Shown here piece by piece: positions 33,959-42,583 of a DNA stretch of 64,000 nucleotides. The DNA comes from VAZQ01 sp035293945 (GTDB taxonomy: Bacteria > Pseudomonadota > Alphaproteobacteria > Rhizobiales > Xanthobacteraceae). The translations under genes were made by a program, and so were the position numbers. Within the stretch, counting starts at the first letter, position 1. Each line of letters begins with the position of its first letter. The stretch spans positions 248,001 through 312,000 of the forward strand of contig DATGLV010000024.1 of NCBI GenBank assembly GCA_035293945.1. Reading direction: 5' to 3'. The notes under the pieces were generated by a model. That model saw only the letters and a program-made list of their open reading frames with translations. It was not told the DNA's origin and ran no database searches.

Positions 33959-34652
33959 ATCCGCCCCCCGGCGTTCTGCGAACGATATGATTCAGGTCGG
34001 ACGGCGGACCTCAAGCTTGCGCCTCCACAAAAGAGCGGGTCGCGCATTGTCGAAGCGCGCGCGAGAGCGTCGTCGAGCAGAGAACAACTTTTTGCAGTGG
34101 TCCCCCGACCTGCAGCAATTTTTTGAAGCTAACAAATCAGCGCTCGCTGAGGAGTAATTTTGCGGTAAAAGGCGGATTATTATTCGGAAATTGCCGACGA
34201 TAAGTGCCTTGGTGTGCTCGCGTTTTTCTCCGGGCGGTGGCTCTCGATGGAGCTAGTGGCATGTTGACGCACCTCGAGGAGCCGCTCCAAGACTGATTGT
34301 TGGGGATTGAAGCGGCGGCCGCGCCGAAGACATCAAAATGTCAGAATTTCTTCGCTGCGAAGGCGCGCGGGTTACGCTCGTGCGTCACGAATCGGCACTT
34401 TTGTGCGACTTGGCCGAAGCAAGCGACCATCCAACAGCTAAGCGCTGGGCCACGAGTCGGCTATCGCGCTCAGCACATGTTGCATTTGAGCTACATGTTG
34501 CATTTGTTTGGGTCGGCGTCCGCCTCTGGCAGAGTGTGTTTGGCGCGGCGCATCTGAATGCTGGATCAATGTGCGGCTTATTGTCTGATTTTGCGGTAGC
34601 GCATTTGTTGTAGTTTTTTGTGTTGGGCCCGTCGGGTCCAGGGGGCGAAGAA
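33959..34652. other. AT-richer intergenic stretch with a short direct repeat
   Basis: No recognisable gene. A short frame at 33987-34157 (56 codons, basic N-terminus, ending LQQFFEANKSALAEE) could be coding, but it has no family. At 34475-34488 and 34493-34506 the 14-mer ACATGTTGCATTTG is repeated with an 18-bp period. Composition is lower in GC than the flanks. Confidence 0.4.
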
Positions 34653-35030
34653 ATGGCGCGAACGCAGCGCGATCAGGCTGCCATATTTTTGCAGCGTGCG
34701 GCGCAGCTCGAAGAGCGTGCCAAGGGCGAGCAAAACAGACAGCGCCGGGAAACGCTGCTGGTGCTCGCCGAATACTACCGACAAATTGTGCTGCCGGTCA
34801 GTGAGCGACAGGACGTGGGGATCATGCGCGAGGAAGCGTCTCGCGTTGTCCTAAAGCTCGCTCTGCGCAAGGCGTTTGGGCTGATCAGGGGATTGACGCG
34901 GCAAATCAGCGATAAGGACGAAGACCTGATTGTTCTCGAGCTTTTGGAACGGCTCGATGTGGCGGGCTATGAGATCAGGAGAAAGCAACGCGTATCGACC
35001 GGGTTGAAGCTCGACGCACCGCAAGAGTAG
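34653..35030 (+). CDS. Hypothetical helical protein
   Basis: A 125-residue soluble protein rich in Arg, Glu and Leu, predicted to be almost all helix (RDQAAIFLQRAAQLEERAKGE, RRETLLVLAEYYRQIVLP). The first helices resemble small rhizobial proteins with an AAQLEERA...LAEYYR pattern that have no known function. The ATG at 34653 follows a G-run about eight bases upstream; an upstream ATG at 34620 is possible. No neighbours suggest a role. Confidence 0.5.
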   Translation: MARTQRDQAAIFLQRAAQLEERAKGEQNRQRRETLLVLAEYYRQIVLPVSERQDVGIMREEASRVVLKLALRKAFGLIRGLTRQISDKDEDLIVLELLERLDVAGYEIRRKQRVSTGLKLDAPQE

Positions 35031-35088
35031 GGCAGCCAAAAGCAGGGCTCGCCAAAATAGGGCACCCGCGCCCCAATTCGACGTCGTA

Positions 35089-35271
35089 TCACGGCGAAAA
35101 TGCCATCGACGGCACCATCCACGGATTAGCTTCCGATTCCGGCCGATCATTCATAACGCCCGAAAGGAAGACCGCAATCGTGACGGCTGCCAAGACGCCG
35201 AGGATTGGGAGAAGGATCGATCCCGATCGCTGGCGCGCGACCGGGCACCGCATTGGCAGAGTTGTTGGCAT
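35089..35271 (-). CDS. Possible small single-pass membrane protein
   Basis: A 60-codon frame with one transmembrane helix (SILLPILGVLAAVTIAVFLSG) between a basic N-terminus and a Pro/Ser-rich tail. The orientation fits positive-inside. There is no homologue I can name and no strong ribosome-binding site, so it may be chance, but the hydrophobic run is unusual for random frames in this DNA. Confidence 0.35.
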   Translation of the reverse strand: MPTTLPMRCPVARQRSGSILLPILGVLAAVTIAVFLSGVMNDRPESEANPWMVPSMAFSP

Positions 35272-36278
35272 GGATCTACTCCGCTTGCCCTAAGCACACC
35301 CGACTTGCCGGCTGTCGCCAAGGCGAGACAGGCAAATCGTGCCACGCCGCATGCAAGGCTTCTTTGATCATCGCGCACAATCTCAATGCGCATGACTACG
35401 CGAAAGGCCAGTGCCCGGCCTAAGTGCCTGCACCGTGCCGGCAGCGATGGCGCTAGCGGAACGGCGACGCGGTGGCGCTCAACGACGCTCGCCACGCTGC
35501 ACCTGTCCGCGCTGATTGAGCATCCGTCAGCGGCTGACCGTTGGAGCTGCCCGGGCGGCCCTTATGGCGAGGACAGCAGGCACTGCGGCCTCACGATGCC
35601 CGAGCGTCTGATCGCACGTTATTGGAGCTTGCGGGTGAACTGGCTGATGCCGTCGTTCATATTGCTACCGAAGTTCTGCACAAACTGAACGGTGGCGCTA
35701 AGATATTGGCCGCGGAAGAAATAGGCGTCGACCGCACAGAGACCTATCAAGACGACTGCGACTCGGAAAAGCATCCAAGCAGTGTGCTGCTCCACAGTAT
35801 ACAGTTCGTTACAAATTGTCCGACGCCGATGCCGTGCCGGCCGTCAATTGCGGGGTGAAAGGCGCCGACGTCGGCCCAGTCGGACGGATTCCAAGATAGC
35901 GGCAGTCGGATTGGCCAGTCTGGCGTCGCGAATTGGATCAACGTTCCGCCCCATTCCGCGGCCATCGATCTGCACGTTGGGTGGGAGTAGTCCCAAAGCG
36001 GTACGACCGCCGGGGCTATCGACGGGGTCGGGGTGGACGATCGGGACCGCGCCTTCGTGGGGAAGGTGGTCCCGATCGTACCTCATCCGCAAATCGTTTG
36101 CGCGCTGAAACCGAGTGAAGCGCCGCCGCAGAGCCGCCGCAGACCCCTGCCGCCACTGCACTCCGGTCAGGCTCTCCGCGCCTGCCAATTGGCGGCGAGA
36201 GAGCTTTTCAAGCGACGCAACCACAGATTAAGAGTCTGTTCACGCAACGGAGTCATTTTGCCATAATGGAGGAACGAC
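35272..36278. other. Long stretch with no supported gene
   Basis: About 1 kb of accessory DNA. Several overlapping open frames exist on both strands (for example 35541-35858 plus and 35844-36224 minus), but none has a domain, a ribosome-binding site or consistent codon use. It probably holds decayed genes; I cannot identify any parent family. Confidence 0.4.
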
Positions 36279-36458
36279 ATGGCCCATCCCGATAGACGCT
36301 CTGGGACCGATCGGCGTTCCAAAGATCGACGCAGCGGTATCGATACCAGAACTGCCGAAGAACGAGAGTTGCTCGGCGAACGACGCTCCGAGCTCGATCG
36401 CCGCTCCGGCACAGACCGCAGAGTCGCGGCTTCCGCCGAGCACCGCAAGGAACGCTGA
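36279..36458 (+). CDS. Tiny charged protein with duplicated DRRSGTDRR motif
   Basis: A 59-residue protein, start ATG at 36279 with GGAGG at 36268-36272. It is nearly all charged or polar: Arg, Asp, Glu, Ser. DRRSGTDRR occurs exactly twice (residues 5-13 and 40-48), with DRRSGIDTR between. Similar Arg-Arg-Ser-Gly-x-Asp-Arg-Arg strings occur in linker regions of PilZ and response-regulator proteins of rhizobia, where Arg-rich strings contact c-di-GMP, but no such domain is present here. Probably a nucleic-acid- or nucleotide-binding peptide; function unknown. Confidence 0.6.
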   Translation: MAHPDRRSGTDRRSKDRRSGIDTRTAEERELLGERRSELDRRSGTDRRVAASAEHRKER

Positions 36459-36532
36459 GATCGATGCCGGCTCCGCACGCTGGCGCGGGAGCCGGGTTTA
36501 TACCGTCGATTGCCGGGAGATCAGGCGGCCGT

Positions 36533-36649
36533 CTACCTCCTGTGTCGCCACAAGCCGAGCAGGGCACCGCCCATCAAGATCAGGCCGGGGGCCAACCCCG
36601 GGGATCAGCCTGGGGGTAAAAGCGGGTGTGGCCGCGGATCCGTTTGCAT
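36533..36649 (-). pseudogene. Small membrane-tail peptide interrupted by an in-frame TGA
   Basis: From the ATG at 36649, which has AGGAG six bases upstream, the frame reads MQTDPRPHPLLPPG, then TGA (36605-36607), then SPGLAPGLILMGGALLGLWRHRR and a TAG. The second part is a textbook hydrophobic anchor with an Arg/His-rich end as seen in small rhizobial proteins. A single TGG-to-TGA change would explain the break. The intact product would be 38 residues. Confidence 0.5.
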
Positions 36650-36710
36650 TAAAATCTCCTGCAAAAATTTCCTTTTCCGCGCAAATGCCAATCACCCGTC
36701 TACGAACAAG

Positions 36711-36729
36711 CTGGTGTAGGCTACACCAG
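36711..36729. promoter_or_regulatory. 19-bp inverted repeat, candidate operator
   Basis: CTGGTGTA (36711-36718), GGC and TACACCAG (36722-36729) are perfectly symmetric. It lies between the broken small gene and the secreted-protein gene starting at 36794, 65 bases from that start. A dimeric repressor site is the likeliest reading; the regulator is unknown. Confidence 0.45.
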
Positions 36730-36793
36730 TTCCGACCAATTCCGTCTTGAACTGCGAGCTCGTTGTTGCTTCCACAAACATTTGAGAAGGTGG

Positions 36794-37657
36794 ATGTTCG
36801 CGACAGCCGGCAAAAGCTTCCTTGCATCAGCTGCATTCTTGGCTGCATCCATAGTTGCGTTCATAGTTGCGTTTTTGGGCCTCTTTTGCGCCGGCTTCGT
36901 TCAGAAAGTCGCCGCTCAGGCATCCATTCCGGACCTTTCCTCCCATAGCGCGGCCTGGATTGCGATCAACCGCGACTTCCTCGCCGTTCCCGGCAGCCCG
37001 CCGCCTCCCAGCAACGATCCCGCCCACCCTTATGTCCTCAACGGCACCCGCGGACAGCAGCCGACCTACCGGGTCGCCGATCTGACCAACCCGAACATCA
37101 AGCCGTGGGCGAAGGAACGGATGAAGCAGGCGAACGAGGTCGTGCTCGCGGGCGGCGTCGGCTATACGGCGCGTTCGAGCTGCATGCCGGCGGGCGTTCC
37201 GGATTTCATGATGTTCGTGGTCGAGCCGATCTTCTTCGTCCAGTCGCCGAAGGAGGTCCTGATGATCTTCCAGGGCGACATGCAAGTGCGGCACATCTAT
37301 CTTGACGTGCCGCATTCGCAGGCGCCGAAACCCTCATGGTACGGCGAGTCGGTCGGCCATTACGAAGGCGACACGCTGGTGATCGACACGGTCGGCCTGA
37401 ACGACCGGACCACGATCGACAATTTCCGCACGCCCCATACCGAGAAGCTCCACGTCGTCGAGCGGTGGAGGCTCGTCGAAGGCGGCAGAGAGCTCGAAGT
37501 GCTGATCCGCATCGACGATCCGGATACCTTTTACCAGCCGTGGTCGGCGATCCAGCGCTATCGACGCATCCAACAGGCGCTTCCCGAGGAGGTCTGCGCC
37601 GAGAACAACGCCCATTCCGAGTATCACATGCCGATCGCCGACAAGGCGGATTTCTGA
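36794..37657 (+). CDS. Conserved secreted protein of unknown function (paralogue of 16303-17160)
   Basis: A 287-residue protein with a long signal peptide (FLASAAFLAASIVAFIVAFLG, AAQAS). Core blocks: SCMPAGVPDFMMFVVEPIFFVQ, EVLMIFQGDMQVRHIYLDVPHS, PSWYGESVGHYEGDTLVIDTVGLNDRTTID (in part), PHTEKLHVVERWRL, IRIDDPDTFYQPWSAIQRYRR and EEVCAENNAH. The YGESVGH-EGDTLVIDTVGLND signature marks a family widespread in soil bacteria that often sits near quinoproteins and amidohydrolases; no activity is established that I know of. The ATG at 36794 is preferred; a TTG at 36782 is the alternative. Confidence 0.65.
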   Translation: MFATAGKSFLASAAFLAASIVAFIVAFLGLFCAGFVQKVAAQASIPDLSSHSAAWIAINRDFLAVPGSPPPPSNDPAHPYVLNGTRGQQPTYRVADLTNPNIKPWAKERMKQANEVVLAGGVGYTARSSCMPAGVPDFMMFVVEPIFFVQSPKEVLMIFQGDMQVRHIYLDVPHSQAPKPSWYGESVGHYEGDTLVIDTVGLNDRTTIDNFRTPHTEKLHVVERWRLVEGGRELEVLIRIDDPDTFYQPWSAIQRYRRIQQALPEEVCAENNAHSEYHMPIADKADF

Positions 37658-37716
37658 GCGGGAAAGAGCTCGTACGGCTTGAGACGGACTCTTAAGAGCG
37701 ACGAAAGGCTTTCGGC

Positions 37717-37884
37717 ATGGACAGACGAATAGCTGTGGCGCTCTACGTGCTGGCGATGGTAGCCGTTATCGTCGGTATAGATGTGGTGTTCTTCAGAAAC
37801 CGATTCTGGGAACGGCTGACCGTAAATATCGGCCTTGTCTTGGTATTCGGAGCTTTCTACATGAGATTTTTCATGCCTCCATGA
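37717..37884 (+). CDS. Small two-helix membrane protein of unknown function
   Basis: A 55-residue protein, ATG at 37717 with GAAAGG about eight bases upstream. Two hydrophobic helices (VALYVLAMVAVIVGIDVVFF and VNIGLVLVFGAFYMRFF) are joined by a short basic, aromatic loop (RNRFWERLT). This MDRRIAVALYVLAM...RFWERL pattern is familiar from small proteins of Bradyrhizobium relatives, all uncharacterised. It could be a small subunit or toxin-like membrane peptide, but there is no partner to support either. Confidence 0.65.
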   Translation: MDRRIAVALYVLAMVAVIVGIDVVFFRNRFWERLTVNIGLVLVFGAFYMRFFMPP

Positions 37885-38003
37885 TGGTGGCGCGGGCAAA
37901 TCAGGCGCGGCCCGCCTCAGATTCCCAATCCTGCTTCCAACCGTCCGGGCAACTGCGTACGATGTTGATGGCGGCGGCCCCTCTCGCCTGGGAATACTTA
38001 AGT

Positions 38004-38546
38004 ATGCGCCTCATCGCCTTGATCGTCGCGATATTTGCCGCAAGTGTCCCAGCCGGTGCACAGAGCTGGAAGGAATACGATTACTCGGGCGAGACCTTTA
38101 CGGCCGACTTTCCTGCCGAGCCCAAGGTCGAAACCACATCATACAAGGCCCCCGGCGGCCGCTTGGTTGAAGCGCGGGTCTATTCCGTCTTGCAGATGAG
38201 CGGCGAGTTCAAGGTCACCGTGGCGGATTTGTCCGATATCGCGGAATCACCGGGCAACGTCATGGCCTATGCGGTATTCATGCTGTCGCGACGGGGTGAG
38301 CTGAAGTTCAATATTGCGCATGCGACCCGCCGGGTCATTGGTCGGCAAGCGAGCATCGAAGGGGTCGACGGCAGTCAGACCTATGTTTCCGTTTTCGTTC
38401 ACAATCAGCGGCTTTATCAGATTGAGGGGACGGTGCCGGCCGGCGGCTCGACCGCGGACGCCTTCCGATTCCAGCAGTCATTCGACTTCACCGATGGTTG
38501 GAGGCGGCCTGACACCCTCAGCAATGAGCCTGGGCCGCCACAATAG
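38004..38546 (+). CDS. Secreted protein of unknown function
   Basis: A 180-residue protein from the ATG at 38004, directly before a clear signal peptide (LIALIVAIFAASVPAGAQ). The mature part begins SWKEYDYSGETFTADFPAEP, then VTVADLSDIAES, a basic segment RRVIGRQASIEGVDG, YVSVFVHNQRLYQIEGTVP and FRFQQSFDFTDGWR. The pattern suggests a small periplasmic beta-fold (similar pieces occur in rhizobial proteins of unknown function). Low-complexity features are absent. No operon partner. Confidence 0.6.
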   Translation: MRLIALIVAIFAASVPAGAQSWKEYDYSGETFTADFPAEPKVETTSYKAPGGRLVEARVYSVLQMSGEFKVTVADLSDIAESPGNVMAYAVFMLSRRGELKFNIAHATRRVIGRQASIEGVDGSQTYVSVFVHNQRLYQIEGTVPAGGSTADAFRFQQSFDFTDGWRRPDTLSNEPGPPQ

Positions 38547-38642
38547 GACGATATCGGCGCGTCGACTTCAAAACTTTTGTGCAGAGCACACAGAATCACG
38601 GGAGCCCCGCGCCTTACCTTTGCCGTTGCGGGATTGTTTGCT

Positions 38643-38677
38643 GTCATAAGCAGTCCACGCAGCGTCATAAGCAGTCC
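38643..38677. repeat. Direct repeat GTCATAAGCAGTCC, 21-bp period
   Basis: The 14-mer occurs at 38643-38656 and 38664-38677, exactly two DNA turns apart, about 130 bases before the DUF1592-type operon. It could be a paired activator or repressor site. Confidence 0.5.
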
Positions 38678-38806
38678 TGCATCTCAGCGCAGAGACGGTC
38701 TGCTCGCGCGAATTTCTGGCGTATCCGAGTGTCGACCCCTGTTTCCCGGTGTCACAATCACCTATAGTGCCGCGGCCCGGTATGAAACTCGCTAGTGGGG
38801 GCTCAT

Positions 38807-41215
38807 ATGAAGCTTGCTGGATGGCTTATCGGCGTTTCTTGTTTCGTCGGTATCGTTTCGGCCGACTCCAAGGCCTTCTCCCAAACCGCGAACCAGGTCG
38901 CTCAGCCTCCAAAATCGCAGTGGTCCACCATTGAGACCTACTGCTTCGGTTGCCACAACGAGTTCGTCAAAGCCGGCAACCTTTTTCTGAACCAGCTCAG
39001 CGCCGAGTCTGTGCCCGAGCACCCCGAGATCTTCGAGAAGGCTGTGCGCAAATTGCGCGGGCGCCAGATGCCGCCGCCGGGGGCGCCCCAGCCCTCGCAG
39101 AAGGAAGTCGACGCGCTGATTGGCTGGCTCGAAGGCACGCTCGACAAGAGCAGCAAGGGGCACCTTGCGGGCCACGTCGGCGTCGAGCGCTTGAACCGCA
39201 ACGAGTATGCCAATGCGGTGAAGGACCTTCTGGCTGTGGAGATCGACCCCACCCAGTACCTGCCGGCCGATATCTCGGTCGAAGGCTTCAACAACATCGC
39301 TGCGGCATTGACCGTGTCACCCGCCTTCCTGGAGCAGTACGTCAATGTCGCGCGGGTCGTTGCCCATATGGCGGTGGGCAATCCGGTGCCGGAAGTCGTT
39401 AGAGCCTCTTTCCCTCCGCCTACGGCCGCTACCGGCGACCAGGACGGCTATGTGGACGGCATGCCGCTCGGCACAAGGGGCGGCACGAGGTTCGAGCACC
39501 TGTTCCCGGCGGACGGGGAGTACCGCTTCTCTGTCACTGACCTCGATTTCGGGCTCTACCCGCGCGGGGTCGAGAACGAGACGACCGTGGTCGGGCTGAT
39601 CGACCGCAAGGAAGTTTTCCGGGTAAAGGTCGGCGGTGAGGCGGATCGCGAGTTCGTGGATCGCGGCGGCGGTGCACCGGCGGGAGCGAAGCTCATGCAG
39701 CGCTTTGCCAACATCCCCGTGCAGGTGACGGCGGGTTTGCACGAGGTCGTGGTGACGTTCATCGAGCGCTCCCGCGTGGCAACCGATGACCTGGTTGCGG
39801 GCGGCACCCTGTTTTCCGGGTTTGACATCAGAGGCTATCTGCGTTTGCCGCGCCTGATGGGGCCCATCGAGGTCGTCGGGCCGTACGCGGCCAAGGGCGA
39901 GACCCGTATACCCAGCCGGGAGAAGCTGTTCATCTGCAAGCCGGAAGCCCCCGCGCAGGAACGCGCCTGCGCCGAGCGCATCACGGCCGATCTCGCCGAA
40001 CGAGCCTTCCGCCGACCTGTCACCAAGGAAGATACAGACGCCCTGATGGCCTTCTATGACGCCGGCCATGAAGGACCCGGCGGATTCAACGCCGGCATCG
40101 AGCAGATGGTGACTGCGGTCCTGGCGAGCCCGGATTTTCTCTATCGCGGTATCGCCGAGCCGCGGGATACGAAAGGCGCGAAATTCTATGCGCTGAGCGA
40201 TCTGGAGCTGGCCTCGCGTCTGTCTTTCTTCTTGTGGAAGCGGGCCCCCGACGAGGAGCTGCTCAAGCTCGCGAATGAGGGCGAGCTGCGACGTCCCGGC
40301 GTGCTGGAGGCCCAGGTGCGGCGTATGCTGGCCGCTCCGCAGGCCGAGAACCTGGTGACGGATTTCGCGCTTCGCTGGCTCGACCTCCAAGAGGTCGACA
40401 AATTCGAGTGGGACAAGCAAATCTTCCCCGAATTCAACGCCGAGCTGCGCCAGGATATGGCGACCGAGATCGACCTCTTCCTGCGCAGCATCCTGCTCGA
40501 AGACAAGAACGTCGAGCAGCTGCTGACGGCCGACTATACCTTCCTCAATGAAGGGCTGGCGAAACACTACGGCATCACAAATGTCCACGGCGCGCAGTTC
40601 CGCCGCGTCCATCTCGAGGACGAGAATCGCTATGGCCTTCTCGGCAAGGGTGCCGTGCTGCTGCACACCTCCTATGGCAACAGGACTTCCCCGGTGGTGC
40701 GCGGCGCCTGGGTTCTCGGCAAGCTCAACGGCACGCCGCCGGCGCCGCCGCCGCCGAATGTGGTGACGGATCTCAGCACGCCGCCGGGCGCGAAGCCGAA
40801 GACCATGCGGGCGATGCTCGAGCAGCATCGCTCCATTCCGATGTGCAACATGTGCCACGGTGTGATCGAGCCCAACGGACTGCCGCTGGAGCGCTTCACC
40901 GTCACCGGGCAGTGGCGCGATGTCGATTGGGAGGCTGAGGCGCCCATCGACTCGAAAGTGACGATGCCGGACGGCACGGTCGTCGAAAATCCGGCAGACC
41001 TGCGCCGCTATCTGTTGAAGCGCCCCGGCCAGTTCGTGCAGGCCATGACCGTGCAGCTCATGATGTACGCGCTGGGCAGGGAGATCTCGCCTTACGACAT
41101 GCCGCAGGTCCGCGCCATCGTGCGCGATGCCGCCAAGAACGATTACCGGTTCTCCTCGCTCGTGGAGGGGATTGTATCGAGTGATGCATTCCGCATGCAG
41201 GCACTGGAGGAGTGA
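38807..41215 (+). CDS. c-heme protein with DUF1587/DUF1592/DUF1588/DUF1585 domains
   Basis: An 802-residue exported protein. The signal peptide (residues 1-22) is followed by the heme motif CFGCHN near residue 45, a planctomycete-type cytochrome region (LRGRQMPPPGAPQPSQKEVDALIGWL in part) and DUF1587 (VERLNRNEYANAVKDLL). The carbohydrate-binding-like middle is followed by DUF1595/1592 (AERAFRRPVTKEDTDAL, SRLSFFLWKRAPDEELL), DUF1588 (GLLGKGAVLLHTSYGNRTSPVVRGAWVL in part, MCNMCHGVIEPNGLPLERF) and DUF1585. The second Cys-x-x-Cys-His (CNMCHG) may bind another heme. G-run before the ATG at 38807. First gene of a four-gene operon. Confidence 0.85.
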   Translation: MKLAGWLIGVSCFVGIVSADSKAFSQTANQVAQPPKSQWSTIETYCFGCHNEFVKAGNLFLNQLSAESVPEHPEIFEKAVRKLRGRQMPPPGAPQPSQKEVDALIGWLEGTLDKSSKGHLAGHVGVERLNRNEYANAVKDLLAVEIDPTQYLPADISVEGFNNIAAALTVSPAFLEQYVNVARVVAHMAVGNPVPEVVRASFPPPTAATGDQDGYVDGMPLGTRGGTRFEHLFPADGEYRFSVTDLDFGLYPRGVENETTVVGLIDRKEVFRVKVGGEADREFVDRGGGAPAGAKLMQRFANIPVQVTAGLHEVVVTFIERSRVATDDLVAGGTLFSGFDIRGYLRLPRLMGPIEVVGPYAAKGETRIPSREKLFICKPEAPAQERACAERITADLAERAFRRPVTKEDTDALMAFYDAGHEGPGGFNAGIEQMVTAVLASPDFLYRGIAEPRDTKGAKFYALSDLELASRLSFFLWKRAPDEELLKLANEGELRRPGVLEAQVRRMLAAPQAENLVTDFALRWLDLQEVDKFEWDKQIFPEFNAELRQDMATEIDLFLRSILLEDKNVEQLLTADYTFLNEGLAKHYGITNVHGAQFRRVHLEDENRYGLLGKGAVLLHTSYGNRTSPVVRGAWVLGKLNGTPPAPPPPNVVTDLSTPPGAKPKTMRAMLEQHRSIPMCNMCHGVIEPNGLPLERFTVTGQWRDVDWEAEAPIDSKVTMPDGTVVENPADLRRYLLKRPGQFVQAMTVQLMMYALGREISPYDMPQVRAIVRDAAKNDYRFSSLVEGIVSSDAFRMQALEE

Positions 41216-41220
41216 AGATC

Positions 41221-42570
41221 ATGATTCTGACCAGAAAGCATCTTTCTCGCCGGACCGTGCTCGCCGGCGCCGGCGTCTCCGTCGGGCTGCCGTTGCTCGA
41301 TGCGATGATCCCGGCCGGCACCGCGCTTGCCAAGACCGACGCCGCGCCGAAGCTGCGGGTGGGCTTCTTCTATATTCCGCACGGCGCGATCATGTGGAAT
41401 ACGAAGCATGGGAAGGAGATGGATCACTGGACCCCGAGCGGGGCCGGTGCGGATTTCAAGCTCAGCCCAATTCTCGAGCCGCTCGAGAAGCACAAGCACG
41501 CCGTGACCTCGATCTCCAATCTCGAGAACAAGGCCAGCGTCGCTTCCGTGCACAAATACAACCCGGCGACTTGGCTCAGCGGGGTCAAGCCCGATCTCAA
41601 AGCGCCCGGTCCCAGCATGTCGCCGACGATCGACCAGATCATCGCCGGGCGCATCGGTCAGGAGACAGCACTGCCCTCGATGGAAGTCCGCTCGGAGAGT
41701 GAAACCCAGGCAGTCGCGTGCGAGGCGGGATTCGGCTGCCTTTACAGCTCCACCTTGTCGTACCGGGATGCGCACTCGCCCTTGCCGATGGAGTCCAACC
41801 CGCGCAAGGTTTTCGCAATGTTGTTCGGTGAAGGTGCCACCGCACAAGAGCGCGCGGCCATCGTCAAGCAGAAACGCAGCATCCTTGATTTCATCACCGA
41901 GCGCACCCATGCGCTGCAAGCGGAGCTGGGCCCGAGCGATAAAGTGCTCCTCGACGGCTACCTGGACACGGTGCGAGAGATCGAACGGCGCGTTCAGCTG
42001 GCGCAGAGCCGCGATCTTTCAGGCGTGCAGGCGCCTGAGATACCTGTGGCCGAGCAGGATATCGCGATCGACAAGGAGGTGCGATTGCTGTTCGACCTGA
42101 TCGCGATTGCCTATCAGGCCGATCTCACGCGCGTGGCCTCCTACATCATGATCGGCGAAGGCACGAACCGGACCTACAATCACATCGGCGTGCCGGACTC
42201 CTTCCATCCGCTGTCGCATCATGCCGATTATGTCGATCGGCTGGAAAAGCTGGTCAAGATTCAGCGCTATCACATGGAGCGGTTCGCGGAGTTCGTCGCC
42301 AAGCTCGCCGCCACGCCCGACGGCGAAGGCACGCTCTTGGACAACTCCATGCTGCTCTACGGCTCGAACATGTCCAACAGCAACCTGCACAGCAATTATC
42401 CGTTGCCGACCATCCTGGTCGGCGGCGGCGCCGGCGCCCTCAAAGGGGGACGGCAGGTCGAGCTGCCCGAGCACACGACGATTTCCAACCTGCACCTCAC
42501 GCTGCTCAACAAGGCGGGATTGGAGATGAAGAGCTTCGGGGACTCTACCGGCGAGATCGCCGGTGTCTGA
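41221..42570 (+). CDS. DUF1552 protein, Tat-exported
   Basis: A 449-residue protein. SRRTVLAGAGVSVGLPLLDAM is a twin-arginine signal. DUF1552 landmarks: RVGFFYIPHGAIMWN, ATWLSGVKPD, TIDQIIAGRIGQET, GCLYSSTLSYRD, NPRKVFAMLFG and SMLLYGSNMSNSNLHSNYPLP with the C-terminal LPEHTTISNLHLTLLNKAG. DUF1552 partners DUF1592-type proteins in many bacteria and resembles the alkaline-phosphatase-like DUF1501 fold. GGAGGAG ends eight bases before the ATG and overlaps the previous stop, so translation is coupled. The function of the pair is not established. Confidence 0.88.
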   Translation: MILTRKHLSRRTVLAGAGVSVGLPLLDAMIPAGTALAKTDAAPKLRVGFFYIPHGAIMWNTKHGKEMDHWTPSGAGADFKLSPILEPLEKHKHAVTSISNLENKASVASVHKYNPATWLSGVKPDLKAPGPSMSPTIDQIIAGRIGQETALPSMEVRSESETQAVACEAGFGCLYSSTLSYRDAHSPLPMESNPRKVFAMLFGEGATAQERAAIVKQKRSILDFITERTHALQAELGPSDKVLLDGYLDTVREIERRVQLAQSRDLSGVQAPEIPVAEQDIAIDKEVRLLFDLIAIAYQADLTRVASYIMIGEGTNRTYNHIGVPDSFHPLSHHADYVDRLEKLVKIQRYHMERFAEFVAKLAATPDGEGTLLDNSMLLYGSNMSNSNLHSNYPLPTILVGGGAGALKGGRQVELPEHTTISNLHLTLLNKAGLEMKSFGDSTGEIAGV

Positions 42571-42583
42571 GCGCTCGGGACAC

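Noticed and set aside
36605..36607. In-frame TGA as a selenocysteine codon
   Set aside because: No SECIS-like hairpin seen and the peptide context is a simple membrane anchor; a point mutation is simpler.
39317..40858. 513-codon minus-strand frame opposite the DUF1592-type gene
   Set aside because: Shadow of the heme-protein gene; composition rich in Arg/His without structure.
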